NCBI GenBank assembly: GCA_045652815.1
Contig: JAZOLH010000034.1
Span: 1-8,219 of the forward strand
Reading direction: 5' to 3'
DNA: 8,219 bases
DNA from: UMGS755 sp045652815
GTDB lineage: Bacteria; Bacillota; Clostridia; UBA1381; UBA9506
A program made the translations under genes and the position numbers. Below the pieces are notes generated by a model. That model did no database searches and had not been told where the DNA came from. It worked only from the letters and a program-made list of their open reading frames with translations. Positions 1-5,336 of this stretch are shown here, one piece after another. The number at the start of each line of letters is the position of its first letter. The first letter of the stretch is position 1.

Positions 1-1
1 A

Positions 2-877
2 ACTACTCCAAACGGAATACCTCCGATAGTTCCGGTAGATTTATTTGAAAGGGTGCAAGATATGATGAAAGCAAACAAAAAGGCTCCGGCAAAGCATAAA
101 GCAGAAGATGAATATTTACTTACCACAAAACTGTTTTGCGGCAAATGTAAATGCCTTATGGCAGGCGAAAGCGGCACAAGCCACACAAATCACGTTCACC
201 GCTACTATAAGTGTGTCAGCGTGAAATATCACAGAGGATGTGACAAAAAGACCGTTCGCAAGGAATGGATTGAAGACATTGTAATTTCACATCTTATGAA
301 GATAATCTTTGACGATGACTTGATGAACAAATTGGCAGATGCACTTCTTATACATCTGCATAAAGAAAATGACACTCTGCCGATTCTTCAAAAACAATTT
401 GCGGAAACACAGAAAAGTATTGATAATATGCTCAACGCAATTCAGCAGGGTATTTTTACAACCTCAACTAAAGAACGACTTGAAGCGCTTGAAAGAGAAA
501 AAAGCGAACTATCCGTACAGATAATGAAAGAAGAATTGACCAGACCTAATCTTACAAAAGAGCAGATTCTTTTTTGGATACATAAATTCAGAAAACTCAA
601 TCCGAAGAAATTGGAACATCGTAGAAGACTTATAAACAGTTTTCTTAACTCTGTTTACTTATTCGATGACAAAATCATAATTGATTGTAACTACAAGGAC
701 GGCACAGAAACTATTACTTTCGAGGAAATAGAAAATTCTGACTTGGGTTCGGATTTAACATCACTCGCTGCACCAAAAAACGAGTTATACCAAAAGGTAT
801 GGCTCGTTTTTTCTTTGATTCGGAAGGTTTCGTCAAAAAATTTCAAAAAAATAACGAACAAATGTTTGCTTTTTTGA
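2..877 (+). CDS. Large serine recombinase, C-terminal part (5' truncated by window edge)
   Basis: Site-specific DNA integrase/excisionase of the large serine recombinase family. Only the DNA-binding C-terminal part is present; the catalytic serine domain lies upstream of the window. The frame is open from nt 2, and the GTG at 53 is internal because the peptide before it (IPPIVPVDLFERVQDMM) is the usual end of the recombinase domain. About 291 residues are visible. A zinc ribbon follows with C46, C49, C71 and C80 (CGKC ... YYKC ... GC), then a heptad-rich coiled coil at about residues 112-180 and the typical YLFDDKIIIDCNYKDG-like end. This gene normally sits at one end of an integrative element or phage. 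Base use is A-rich, unlike the genes after lexA, which suggests transfer. Oddity: the last ~35 codons run through a perfect terminator hairpin (775-812) and into the lexA operator, so the extreme C-terminus may be encoded by flanking host DNA. Family is secure; the true C-terminus is not. Confidence 0.9.
   Translation, partial: TTPNGIPPIVPVDLFERVQDMMKANKKAPAKHKAEDEYLLTTKLFCGKCKCLMAGESGTSHTNHVHRYYKCVSVKYHRGCDKKTVRKEWIEDIVISHLMKIIFDDDLMNKLADALLIHLHKENDTLPILQKQFAETQKSIDNMLNAIQQGIFTTSTKERLEALEREKSELSVQIMKEELTRPNLTKEQILFWIHKFRKLNPKKLEHRRRLINSFLNSVYLFDDKIIIDCNYKDGTETITFEEIENSDLGSDLTSLAAPKNELYQKVWLVFSLIRKVSSKNFKKITNKCLLF
775..812 (+). terminator. Intrinsic terminator hairpin inside the recombinase reading frame
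   Basis: Arms 775-791 and 796-812 close over an AAAA loop. All 17 positions pair in RNA: six A-U at the base, CGAG/CTCG, two U-G wobbles, then ATACC/GGTAT. The 3' arm ends in six T, followed by C and TTT. The DNA itself has two mismatches that become G-U pairs only in the plus-strand RNA, so the hairpin is best matched to rightward transcription. It lies upstream of the recombinase stop codon at 877 and just before the lexA promoter, and would insulate lexA from element transcription. Confidence 0.75.
855..868 (+). promoter_or_regulatory. SOS box (LexA operator) of lexA
   Basis: The site CGAACAAATGTTTG matches the Gram-positive SOS consensus CGAACRNRYGTTYC at 13 of 14 positions; only the last base differs. 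It overlaps the -35 element of the lexA promoter, so bound LexA would block RNA polymerase, giving the expected autorepression. It also lies inside the annotated 3' end of the recombinase reading frame. Confidence 0.88.
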
Positions 878-894
878 TTTTTTTGTGATATACT
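866..894 (+). promoter_or_regulatory. sigma-A promoter of lexA
   Basis: TTGCTT (866-871) and TATACT (889-894) are separated by exactly 17 bp, and TGA directly before the -10 forms an extended -10. Expected transcription start is near 901, leaving a leader of about 40 nt before the lexA ATG. The recombinase stop codon (875-877) is in the spacer. Confidence 0.8.
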
Positions 895-939
895 ATAAGA
901 AAGATAGGAAAAACATCCGCATTTGAAAGGATTTTTGAT

Positions 940-1557
940 ATGGCTAAACGAGTGAATCGTGAAGAACAGATTTTAGAATTCATTAACGAATACGTGCAGG
1001 AGAACAACTATCCTCCCACCGTTCGTGAAATTTGCAGTGCTGTTGGGCTGAACTCTCCCTCTTCCGTACATACCTATTTAAAGCGTTTGGAAGAAGACGG
1101 TCGACTGGAAAAAGACGGTTCCAAAAACCGTGCACTCCGCCTTGCCGGCACAGAAGCAGAACGGATGGCAGAACCCATTACGGAATTTTTATCGGTGCCC
1201 GTGATCGGCAACGTTGCCGCAGGTGCGCCCCTCCTTGCCGAAGAAAATGTGACCGATACTTTCCCCCTGCCTATGCGCTTTGCACACAACAAAAACGTGT
1301 TTATGCTCAAGGTTAAGGGCGACAGTATGATTAATGCAGGCATTCTCCACGGTGACTATGTTATCGTCACCCAGCAGGACACCGCGCGAAACGGCGATAT
1401 TGTTGTGGCGCTCCTTGATGATTCCGCCACCGTTAAAACCTTCTATAAAGAAGCGGATTACATTCGCCTGCAGCCGGAAAACGATGCTCTCTCCCCCATT
1501 TTAGTGCGGGATGTGAAGATTCTCGGCATTGTATCCGGTGTATTCAGAATTTATTAA
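940..1557 (+). CDS. lexA: LexA SOS-response repressor
   Basis: Transcriptional repressor of the DNA-damage regulon. RecA bound to single-stranded DNA stimulates its self-cleavage. The 205-residue length is normal. Residues 1-65 form the winged helix-turn-helix (PPTVREICSAVGL, then SSVHTYLKRLEEDG). Residues 80-205 form the S24 peptidase-like domain, with the scissile Ala94-Gly95 in NVAAGAPLLA, nucleophile Ser129 in GDSMI, and general-base Lys166 in ATVKTF. All residues needed for autocleavage are present. The ATG at 940 has an AAAGGA ribosome site at 926-931 with 8-nt spacing. The gene is monocistronic, with its own SOS-box promoter upstream and a strong terminator directly after the stop. The recombinase remnant upstream is probably foreign. 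In many Firmicutes lexA lies near hfq, miaA and a methionine gamma-lyase-family gene; such a gene appears here about 3.8 kb downstream. Confidence 0.97.
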   Translation: MAKRVNREEQILEFINEYVQENNYPPTVREICSAVGLNSPSSVHTYLKRLEEDGRLEKDGSKNRALRLAGTEAERMAEPITEFLSVPVIGNVAAGAPLLAEENVTDTFPLPMRFAHNKNVFMLKVKGDSMINAGILHGDYVIVTQQDTARNGDIVVALLDDSATVKTFYKEADYIRLQPENDALSPILVRDVKILGIVSGVFRIY

Positions 1558-1562
1558 AAATC

Positions 1563-1599
1563 AAAAACGGGTGTTGCTACCGGCAACACCCGTTTTTTT
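1563..1599. terminator. Terminator after lexA, apparently bidirectional
   Basis: Arms 1563-1577 and 1583-1597 pair perfectly over 15 bp (AAAAACGGGTGTTGC with its complement) around a 5-nt loop, followed by a run of seven T on the plus strand. Read on the minus strand, the stem also ends in five T, then GATTTTT, so it can end transcripts arriving from the rubrerythrin side. The stop codon of the small minus-strand ORF is inside the stem. Confidence 0.88.
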
Positions 1600-1759
1600 G
1601 TTCGCATTTTTCCTTGTTATGATTGTTTGAATCGCAAAAATCCCGCTTGCATCCGCAAGTATTTCTAGGTTTTTGCAGACAATAGCATAACCCTTCAAGT
1701 TCCTGCTCCAACTGGTCTAATCGGCAACAGATTGACCGCCACAAACTTCGTTTTTTCAT
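1577..1759 (-). CDS. Small cysteine-rich hypothetical protein (60 aa)
   Basis: I do not recognise a family. The peptide has 10 cysteines in 60 residues, mostly as pairs or CxC (ICC, CYC, CGC, a terminal CC), after a basic N-terminus (MKKRSLWRS) and a short helical stretch (RLDQLEQELEGL). No signal peptide or membrane segment is evident. The pattern could suit metal binding or a disulfide-linked spore or envelope peptide, but that is inference. For a real gene: same strand as rubrerythrin and 59 nt after its stop, a purine-rich GGGGCGGTGAG before the ATG, a usable promoter at 1786-1815, and a terminator at the stop. Against: short, no homolog known to me, and the last five codons lie in the lexA terminator stem. 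It could instead be a chance ORF in the rubrerythrin 3' UTR. Confidence 0.42.
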   Translation of the reverse strand: MKKRSLWRSICCRLDQLEQELEGLCYCLQKPRNTCGCKRDFCDSNNHNKEKCEQKNGCCR

Positions 1760-1785
1760 CTCACCGCCCCATCTCTTTTTGCTAC

Positions 1786-1815
1786 ATTATATGCAAAAAG
1801 TGGGACACGGGTGAA
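1786..1815 (-). promoter_or_regulatory. Possible promoter for the small cysteine-rich ORF
   Basis: On the minus strand a consensus TATAAT (1791 to 1786) is preceded at 18 bp by TTCACC (1815 to 1810), which matches TTGACA at 4 of 6 positions. It begins immediately after the rubrerythrin stop codon at 1819. The -10 is good and the -35 weak. The surrounding CATATAATG also loosely resembles sporulation sigma-factor -10 sites, but no matching -35 is convincing. Confidence 0.4.
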
Positions 1816-1818
1816 ACA

Positions 1819-2358
1819 TCAATAATTCTTCGTTCTCTCTTCAAAATAGGCCTGTGGATGCGCACAAACAGGGCAAACATCAGGGGCACTTGTACCTCTA
1901 TGAATGTGACCGCAATTACGACAAATCCAACTTGTTTCCGTTTGCTTTTCAAACACCTGTTTTGACTCTAAATTTGCAATCAAAGCACGGAATCTTTCTT
2001 CGTGCTCTCTTTCGATATCTGCCACCACAGAAAACAGGCGTGCGATGGAGTCAAACCCCTCTTCTTTGGCGGTTTTGGCGAATTCTGCATACATCTCGGT
2101 CCACTCGCTGTTTTCACCTGCCGCAGCCGCTTCTAAATTGGTTTTTGTGTCTGCGATTCCGCCTAAAAGTTTAAACCAGATTTTCGCATGGGCCTTTTCG
2201 TTATCTGCTGTTTCTCTAAAGATGTGAGCCATTTGTTCATAGCCCTCTTTAGATGCCACAGAAGCAAAATAGGTATACTTATTTCTCGCCTGTGATTCAC
2301 CTGCAAAGGCAGTTCTTAAATTCTGTTCCGTTTTTGTGCCGGATAGTTCCATTTTCAT
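1819..2358 (-). CDS. rbr: Rubrerythrin (non-heme diiron peroxidase with rubredoxin domain)
   Basis: Reduces hydrogen peroxide in the cytoplasm with electrons from rubredoxin/NAD(P)H systems; typical oxidative-stress protein of strict anaerobes. The 179 residues have the classic two-domain order. A four-helix ferritin-like domain (about 1-140) carries diiron ligands in FAGES (Glu21), NEKAH (Glu54, His57) and EREHEERF (Glu116, His119). A C-terminal rubredoxin-like domain has Cys146, Cys149 (CRNCG) and Cys162, Cys165 (CPVC). I chose the ATG at 2358 because AAGGAG lies 6 nt upstream. A longer frame to 2412 has an unrelated 18-residue N-terminus and no ribosome site, while the second ATG (2352) is spaced less well. 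It is divergent from iorA and convergent with lexA. No terminator follows before the small cysteine-rich ORF, so the transcript may continue to the hairpin at 1563-1599. Confidence 0.95.
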   Translation of the reverse strand: MKMELSGTKTEQNLRTAFAGESQARNKYTYFASVASKEGYEQMAHIFRETADNEKAHAKIWFKLLGGIADTKTNLEAAAAGENSEWTEMYAEFAKTAKEEGFDSIARLFSVVADIEREHEERFRALIANLESKQVFEKQTETSWICRNCGHIHRGTSAPDVCPVCAHPQAYFEERTKNY

Positions 2359-2364
2359 CTTCCT

Positions 2365-2370
2365 CTCCTT
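2365..2370 (-). promoter_or_regulatory. Ribosome binding site that fixes the rubrerythrin start
   Basis: AAGGAG on the minus strand, 6 nt before the ATG at 2358, is followed by AGG, so the purine run is unusually strong. It excludes the longer frame that opens at 2412. Confidence 0.85.
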
Positions 2371-2459
2371 GTTTTTTACTATTCTTTCCAAATGATGCAA
2401 AAACATACGCAAATGCAGGAATTTTTTTGCAGAAAATATGTCAAAATGCCCTTTTGCCC

Positions 2460-2488
2460 TTGACTTTTTACCTTAAAAAATATACAAT
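2460..2488 (+). promoter_or_regulatory. sigma-A promoter of the iorA operon
   Basis: TTGACT (2460-2465) and TACAAT (2483-2488) are 17 bp apart; each differs from consensus by one base. Transcription should start near 2495, giving a leader of about 77 nt before the iorA ATG. Confidence 0.85.
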
Positions 2489-2571
2489 AAAATGAGTGCT
2501 TTTTAACAGCTCTGTTCAAATGCCCGTTGTGCAGAGTTTCGCAAAACTTATGGGCAGAAAGGCAAATCACC

Positions 2572-4299
2572 ATGAAGAAATTGATGCTCGGCAATGAAGC
2601 CATTGCCCGCGGTGCTTATGAAGCAGGGGTTCACGTTGTTTCATCCTACCCCGGTACACCCAGCACCGAAATTACTGAATTTGTTTCCAAATACGATGAA
2701 ATATATGCCGAATGGGCGCCCAATGAAAAGGTGGCTGTTGAAGTTGCCTCCGGTGCTGCCCTCTCCGGTGGTCGCGCTATGAGCGCTATGAAACACGTTG
2801 GCATGAACGTTGCCGCAGACCCTATGTTTACAATGAGTTACATCGGCGTGAGCGGCGGTCTTGTCATCTGCGTTGCCGATGACCCGGGTATGCACAGTTC
2901 CCAGAACGAGCAGGACAGCCGCAACTATGCCATTGCCGCTAAACTGCCTATGCTGGAGCCTGCTGACAGCAGCGATTGCCGCGACTTTGTGAAAGAAGCT
3001 TACAAAATCAGCGAACAGTTTGATACACCCGTTTTAGTTCGTCTAACCACCCGCGTGGCACACTCTCAGAGCGAAGTGGAACTTTATGATCGTGAAGAGG
3101 TTGCTGTTCGTCCTTATGTGAAGAACGCACCGAAAAACGTTATGATTCCTGCTTTTGCCCGTCCCAAGCACGTGGTTGTTGAAAAGCGTATGGAAGACCT
3201 TGCACGATTTAACAGCGAAAGCGCTTTAAACCGCGTTGAAATGGGCGACACCAAAATCGGTTTCATCACCGCAGGTATTGCTTACCAGTATGCTCGCGAA
3301 GCATTCCCCAACGCTTCCTTCTTAAAACTGGGTATGATTCATCCCCTGCCTGAAAAACTGATTGCAGACTTTATTTCCAAAGTGGATGTTTGCTATGTAA
3401 TCGAAGAACTGGATCCCGTTTTAGAGCGTCAGATTAAAGCTATGGGCTTTAACGTTCAGGGTAAGGAACTGCTGGGCGGCATCGGTGAATATTCCGCCGC
3501 TCTGCTCCGCGAAAAAATCGCAGGCGAAAAAGCAGTTGAATCCTTAACCATTGATGAAGAAATTCCCGTTCGCCCGCCTGTTATGTGTCCCGGTTGTTCC
3601 CATCGTGGCGTGTTCTATGTTTTAAATAAATTAAAACTGGCTGTTTCCGGTGATATTGGTTGCTACTCTTTGGGTTCTGCTAAACCTTTAGACAGCATTG
3701 ACAGCATCATTTGTATGGGCGCCAGCATTTCCGGTCTGCATGGTATGGAAAAGGCACAGGGTCGCGAATTTGCTAAAAAATCCGTTGCGGTTTTAGGCGA
3801 CTCCACTTTCCTGCATTCCGGCGTAACCGGTCTGATGGATATGGTTTATAACAAAGGCACTTCCACCGTTATTGTTTTAGATAACTCCATCACAGGTATG
3901 ACAGGTCATCAGCACAACCCCGCCACCGGCTTTACCATCAAAGGCGAGCCCGCCCGTCAGGTTGACCTTGAAATGATTTGCCACGCGGTTGGCGTTGATA
4001 AAGTGACCATCGCCGATCCTTTTGATGTGGATAATTTTGAAAAAGTTTTAAAAGATCATTTAGCGGCTGAAGAACCCTCCGTTATCATCGCACAGCGTCC
4101 CTGTGCACTCTTAAAAATTGCAGGTTACAACGGATGCTGTACCATCACAGATGCTTGTAAAAACTGCAAAATGTGTATGAAACTGGGATGTCCTGCCATT
4201 TCTATGACAGAAAACGGTCCCAAAATTGATGAAACACTGTGTAATGGTTGCGGACTTTGCAAAAACATTTGTAAATTCGGCGCCATCTGCGACAGATAA
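2572..4299 (+). CDS. iorA: Indolepyruvate ferredoxin oxidoreductase, alpha subunit
   Basis: Large subunit of the cytoplasmic IorAB complex. It decarboxylates indolepyruvate and other aryl-2-oxoacids with CoA, giving an aryl-acyl-CoA, CO2 and reduced ferredoxin. The 575 residues fit the family. In order: the pyrimidine-binding domain with SYPGTPSTE (25-33) and NEKVAVEVASGAA (51-63); the transketolase C-like middle domain (to about 320); the thiamine-diphosphate domain with MCPGCSHRG (338-346) and GDS...DN (409-411 to 437-438); and two ferredoxin-like 4Fe-4S motifs, Cys529/532/535/540 (CX2CX2CX4CP) and Cys557/560/563/567. The first motif with CX4C is usual for this subunit. ATG 2572 was chosen over an upstream TTG at 2527 because AGAAAGG (2556-2562) precedes it and the family N-terminus (KKLMLGNEAIARGA) begins there. 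It is first in a four-gene operon with iorB 13 nt downstream. Confidence 0.96.
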   Translation: MKKLMLGNEAIARGAYEAGVHVVSSYPGTPSTEITEFVSKYDEIYAEWAPNEKVAVEVASGAALSGGRAMSAMKHVGMNVAADPMFTMSYIGVSGGLVICVADDPGMHSSQNEQDSRNYAIAAKLPMLEPADSSDCRDFVKEAYKISEQFDTPVLVRLTTRVAHSQSEVELYDREEVAVRPYVKNAPKNVMIPAFARPKHVVVEKRMEDLARFNSESALNRVEMGDTKIGFITAGIAYQYAREAFPNASFLKLGMIHPLPEKLIADFISKVDVCYVIEELDPVLERQIKAMGFNVQGKELLGGIGEYSAALLREKIAGEKAVESLTIDEEIPVRPPVMCPGCSHRGVFYVLNKLKLAVSGDIGCYSLGSAKPLDSIDSIICMGASISGLHGMEKAQGREFAKKSVAVLGDSTFLHSGVTGLMDMVYNKGTSTVIVLDNSITGMTGHQHNPATGFTIKGEPARQVDLEMICHAVGVDKVTIADPFDVDNFEKVLKDHLAAEEPSVIIAQRPCALLKIAGYNGCCTITDACKNCKMCMKLGCPAISMTENGPKIDETLCNGCGLCKNICKFGAICDR

Positions 4300-4312
4300 G
4301 GGAGGTTAAGCC

Positions 4313-4876
4313 ATGAATATTATGATTGTAGGTGTTGGTGGTCAGGGCACTCTGCTCGCCAGCCGAATTGTCGGTGCTGCCGCTCTGCGTGCAGGCAAAC
4401 AAGTTAAATTATCCGAAGTACACGGTATGAGCCAGCGTGGCGGTAGCGTTGTGACCTATGTGAAATACGGTGACCGTGTTGACTCTCCCGTTATTGAAAA
4501 AGGTGAAGCCGATATCATCATCGCTTTTGAAGAATTAGAAGCATATCGCGCTCTGCCCTATTTGAAAAAAGACGGTGTTTTAATTGTGAACACCCAGCAG
4601 ACAAAGCCCATGCCCGTTATCACCGGCGCTATGGCATACCCTGCTGATATTGCAGAAAAAATCGCCGCAAAAGGCGTTAAACTCATCACTTGCGATGCTT
4701 TGGAACTGGCAAAACAGGCTGGTAGCATTAAAGCGGTTAACGTTGCCTTAATCGGCGTTATGGCAAAGCAGTCTCCCCTTTCCAAAGACATTTGGGAAGG
4801 TGCGCTGACCGATGCTGTGCCCGCCAAATTTTTAGAAATGAACCAGAAAGCGTTCGAACTGGGTTATAACCACTAA
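4313..4876 (+). CDS. iorB: Indolepyruvate ferredoxin oxidoreductase, beta subunit
   Basis: Small subunit of IorAB, equivalent to the gamma domain of pyruvate:ferredoxin oxidoreductases. It completes the complex with IorA and is thought to help form the CoA and thiamine active site. The 187-residue length is normal. An N-terminal Rossmann-like GVGGQGT (residues 7-13) is followed by the family signature EVHGMSQRGGSV (35-46), the acidic AFEELEA segment (71-77), and a C-terminal helical part with NVALIGVMA. The start is fixed by GGGAGG (4300-4305), 7 nt before the ATG. It is 13 nt from iorA and 25 nt from the ACT gene, so the three are almost certainly co-transcribed. No anomaly seen. Confidence 0.95.
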   Translation: MNIMIVGVGGQGTLLASRIVGAAALRAGKQVKLSEVHGMSQRGGSVVTYVKYGDRVDSPVIEKGEADIIIAFEELEAYRALPYLKKDGVLIVNTQQTKPMPVITGAMAYPADIAEKIAAKGVKLITCDALELAKQAGSIKAVNVALIGVMAKQSPLSKDIWEGALTDAVPAKFLEMNQKAFELGYNH

Positions 4877-4901
4877 TTTTACATAGAAAGGACGTCTTAC
4901 T

Positions 4902-5336
4902 ATGGAACTCGTTAAACAGATTTCCGTTTTTGTTGAAAACACAGAAGGTGCGCTGGCGCATATCACCACCATTTTAGCAGAAGGCGGCGTGAATCTTCGT
5001 GCTATGTCCCTTGCTGATACCACCGATTTCGGCATCCTGCGTCTGATTGTGCCCGACCCTGAAAAGGCTGTTAAAATTCTCTCCGAGCACGATATTATGG
5101 TAAAATCCACCGATGTTATTGTGGTTGAAATCAGCGACTCTGAGGGCGGTCTTAACAAACCCCTGTGTCTGCTCTCCGAAAAAGGAATCACCGTTGAATA
5201 TATCTACGCTTTCCTGAGCAAAAAGGCAAATCTTGCCCACGTAATTATGAAAACAAACGATGCAGAAACCGCTGTTAGCGCCCTGACTGAAGGTGGCGTT
5301 CGCGTTCTGCCTGAAAAGGAAGTATACGCACTTTGA
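4902..5336 (+). CDS. Tandem ACT-domain protein
   Basis: Small cytoplasmic regulatory protein of 144 residues made of two ACT folds. The first (about 4-72) reads KQISVFVENTEGALAHIT, then GVNLRAMSLADTTDFGILRLIV. The second (about 76-140) has the ISDSEGGLNKPLCLL and GITVEYIYAFLS pattern. ACT domains usually bind an amino acid and control a partner; no catalytic domain is fused here. Relatives of this stand-alone double-ACT type are commonly encoded next to iorAB and phenylacetate-CoA ligase in anaerobes, so sensing an aromatic amino acid or its product for IorAB is a reasonable inference. Ribosome site AGAAAGGA (4885-4892) lies 9 nt before the ATG. Its TGA shares one base with the ATG of the next gene, which suggests translational coupling. 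Confidence 0.88.
   Translation: MELVKQISVFVENTEGALAHITTILAEGGVNLRAMSLADTTDFGILRLIVPDPEKAVKILSEHDIMVKSTDVIVVEISDSEGGLNKPLCLLSEKGITVEYIYAFLSKKANLAHVIMKTNDAETAVSALTEGGVRVLPEKEVYAL

Larger units (their letters stand above)
2359..2571. promoter_or_regulatory. Divergent rbr / iorA intergenic region
   Basis: 213 bp without a gene, between oppositely oriented rbr and iorA. The plus strand has a clear sigma-A promoter for iorA (2460-2488). For rbr, a TTGACA lies on the minus strand at 2444-2439, but I see no acceptable -10 at 16-18 bp. An inverted repeat, TGCAAAAA (2396-2403) and TTTTTGCA (2424-2431), lies between that TTGACA and the rbr ribosome site and could be an operator. No PerR-like TTATAAT dyad was found. 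The iorA leader from about 2495 may form a weak stem (2521-2525 with 2552-2556, enclosing 2535-2539 with 2544-2548). Confidence 0.5.

Noticed and set aside
43..942. A direct repeat ATTTGAAAGG at 43-52 and 921-930, each followed a few bases later by GATATG, as a possible att duplication.
   Set aside because: The first copy is inside the conserved recombinase coding frame and the second is the lexA ribosome site. A 10-bp A/G-rich match over 900 bp is expected by chance.
1032..1343. Alternative frames on both strands inside lexA.
   Set aside because: LexA is complete and unmistakable; the other frames are arginine- or proline-rich artefacts of its codon pattern.
1600..1818. Possible tRNA or small structured RNA between lexA and rubrerythrin.
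   Set aside because: No cloverleaf, T-loop GTTCRA pattern or riboswitch core was found; the stretch is better explained by the small ORF and its promoter.
1732..2227. Plus-strand open frames opposite the rubrerythrin gene.
   Set aside because: They are antisense shadows of a clear rubrerythrin with all metal ligands; their peptides show no family features and lack ribosome sites.
2359..2412. Longer rubrerythrin start giving an extra 18 residues from 2412.
   Set aside because: No ribosome site at that start, the extra residues do not resemble the family, and AAGGAG is placed ideally for the ATG at 2358.
2527..2571. TTG start for iorA at 2527 adding 15 residues.
   Set aside because: The family N-terminus begins at the ATG at 2572, which has a well-spaced AGAAAGG; nothing supports the TTG.
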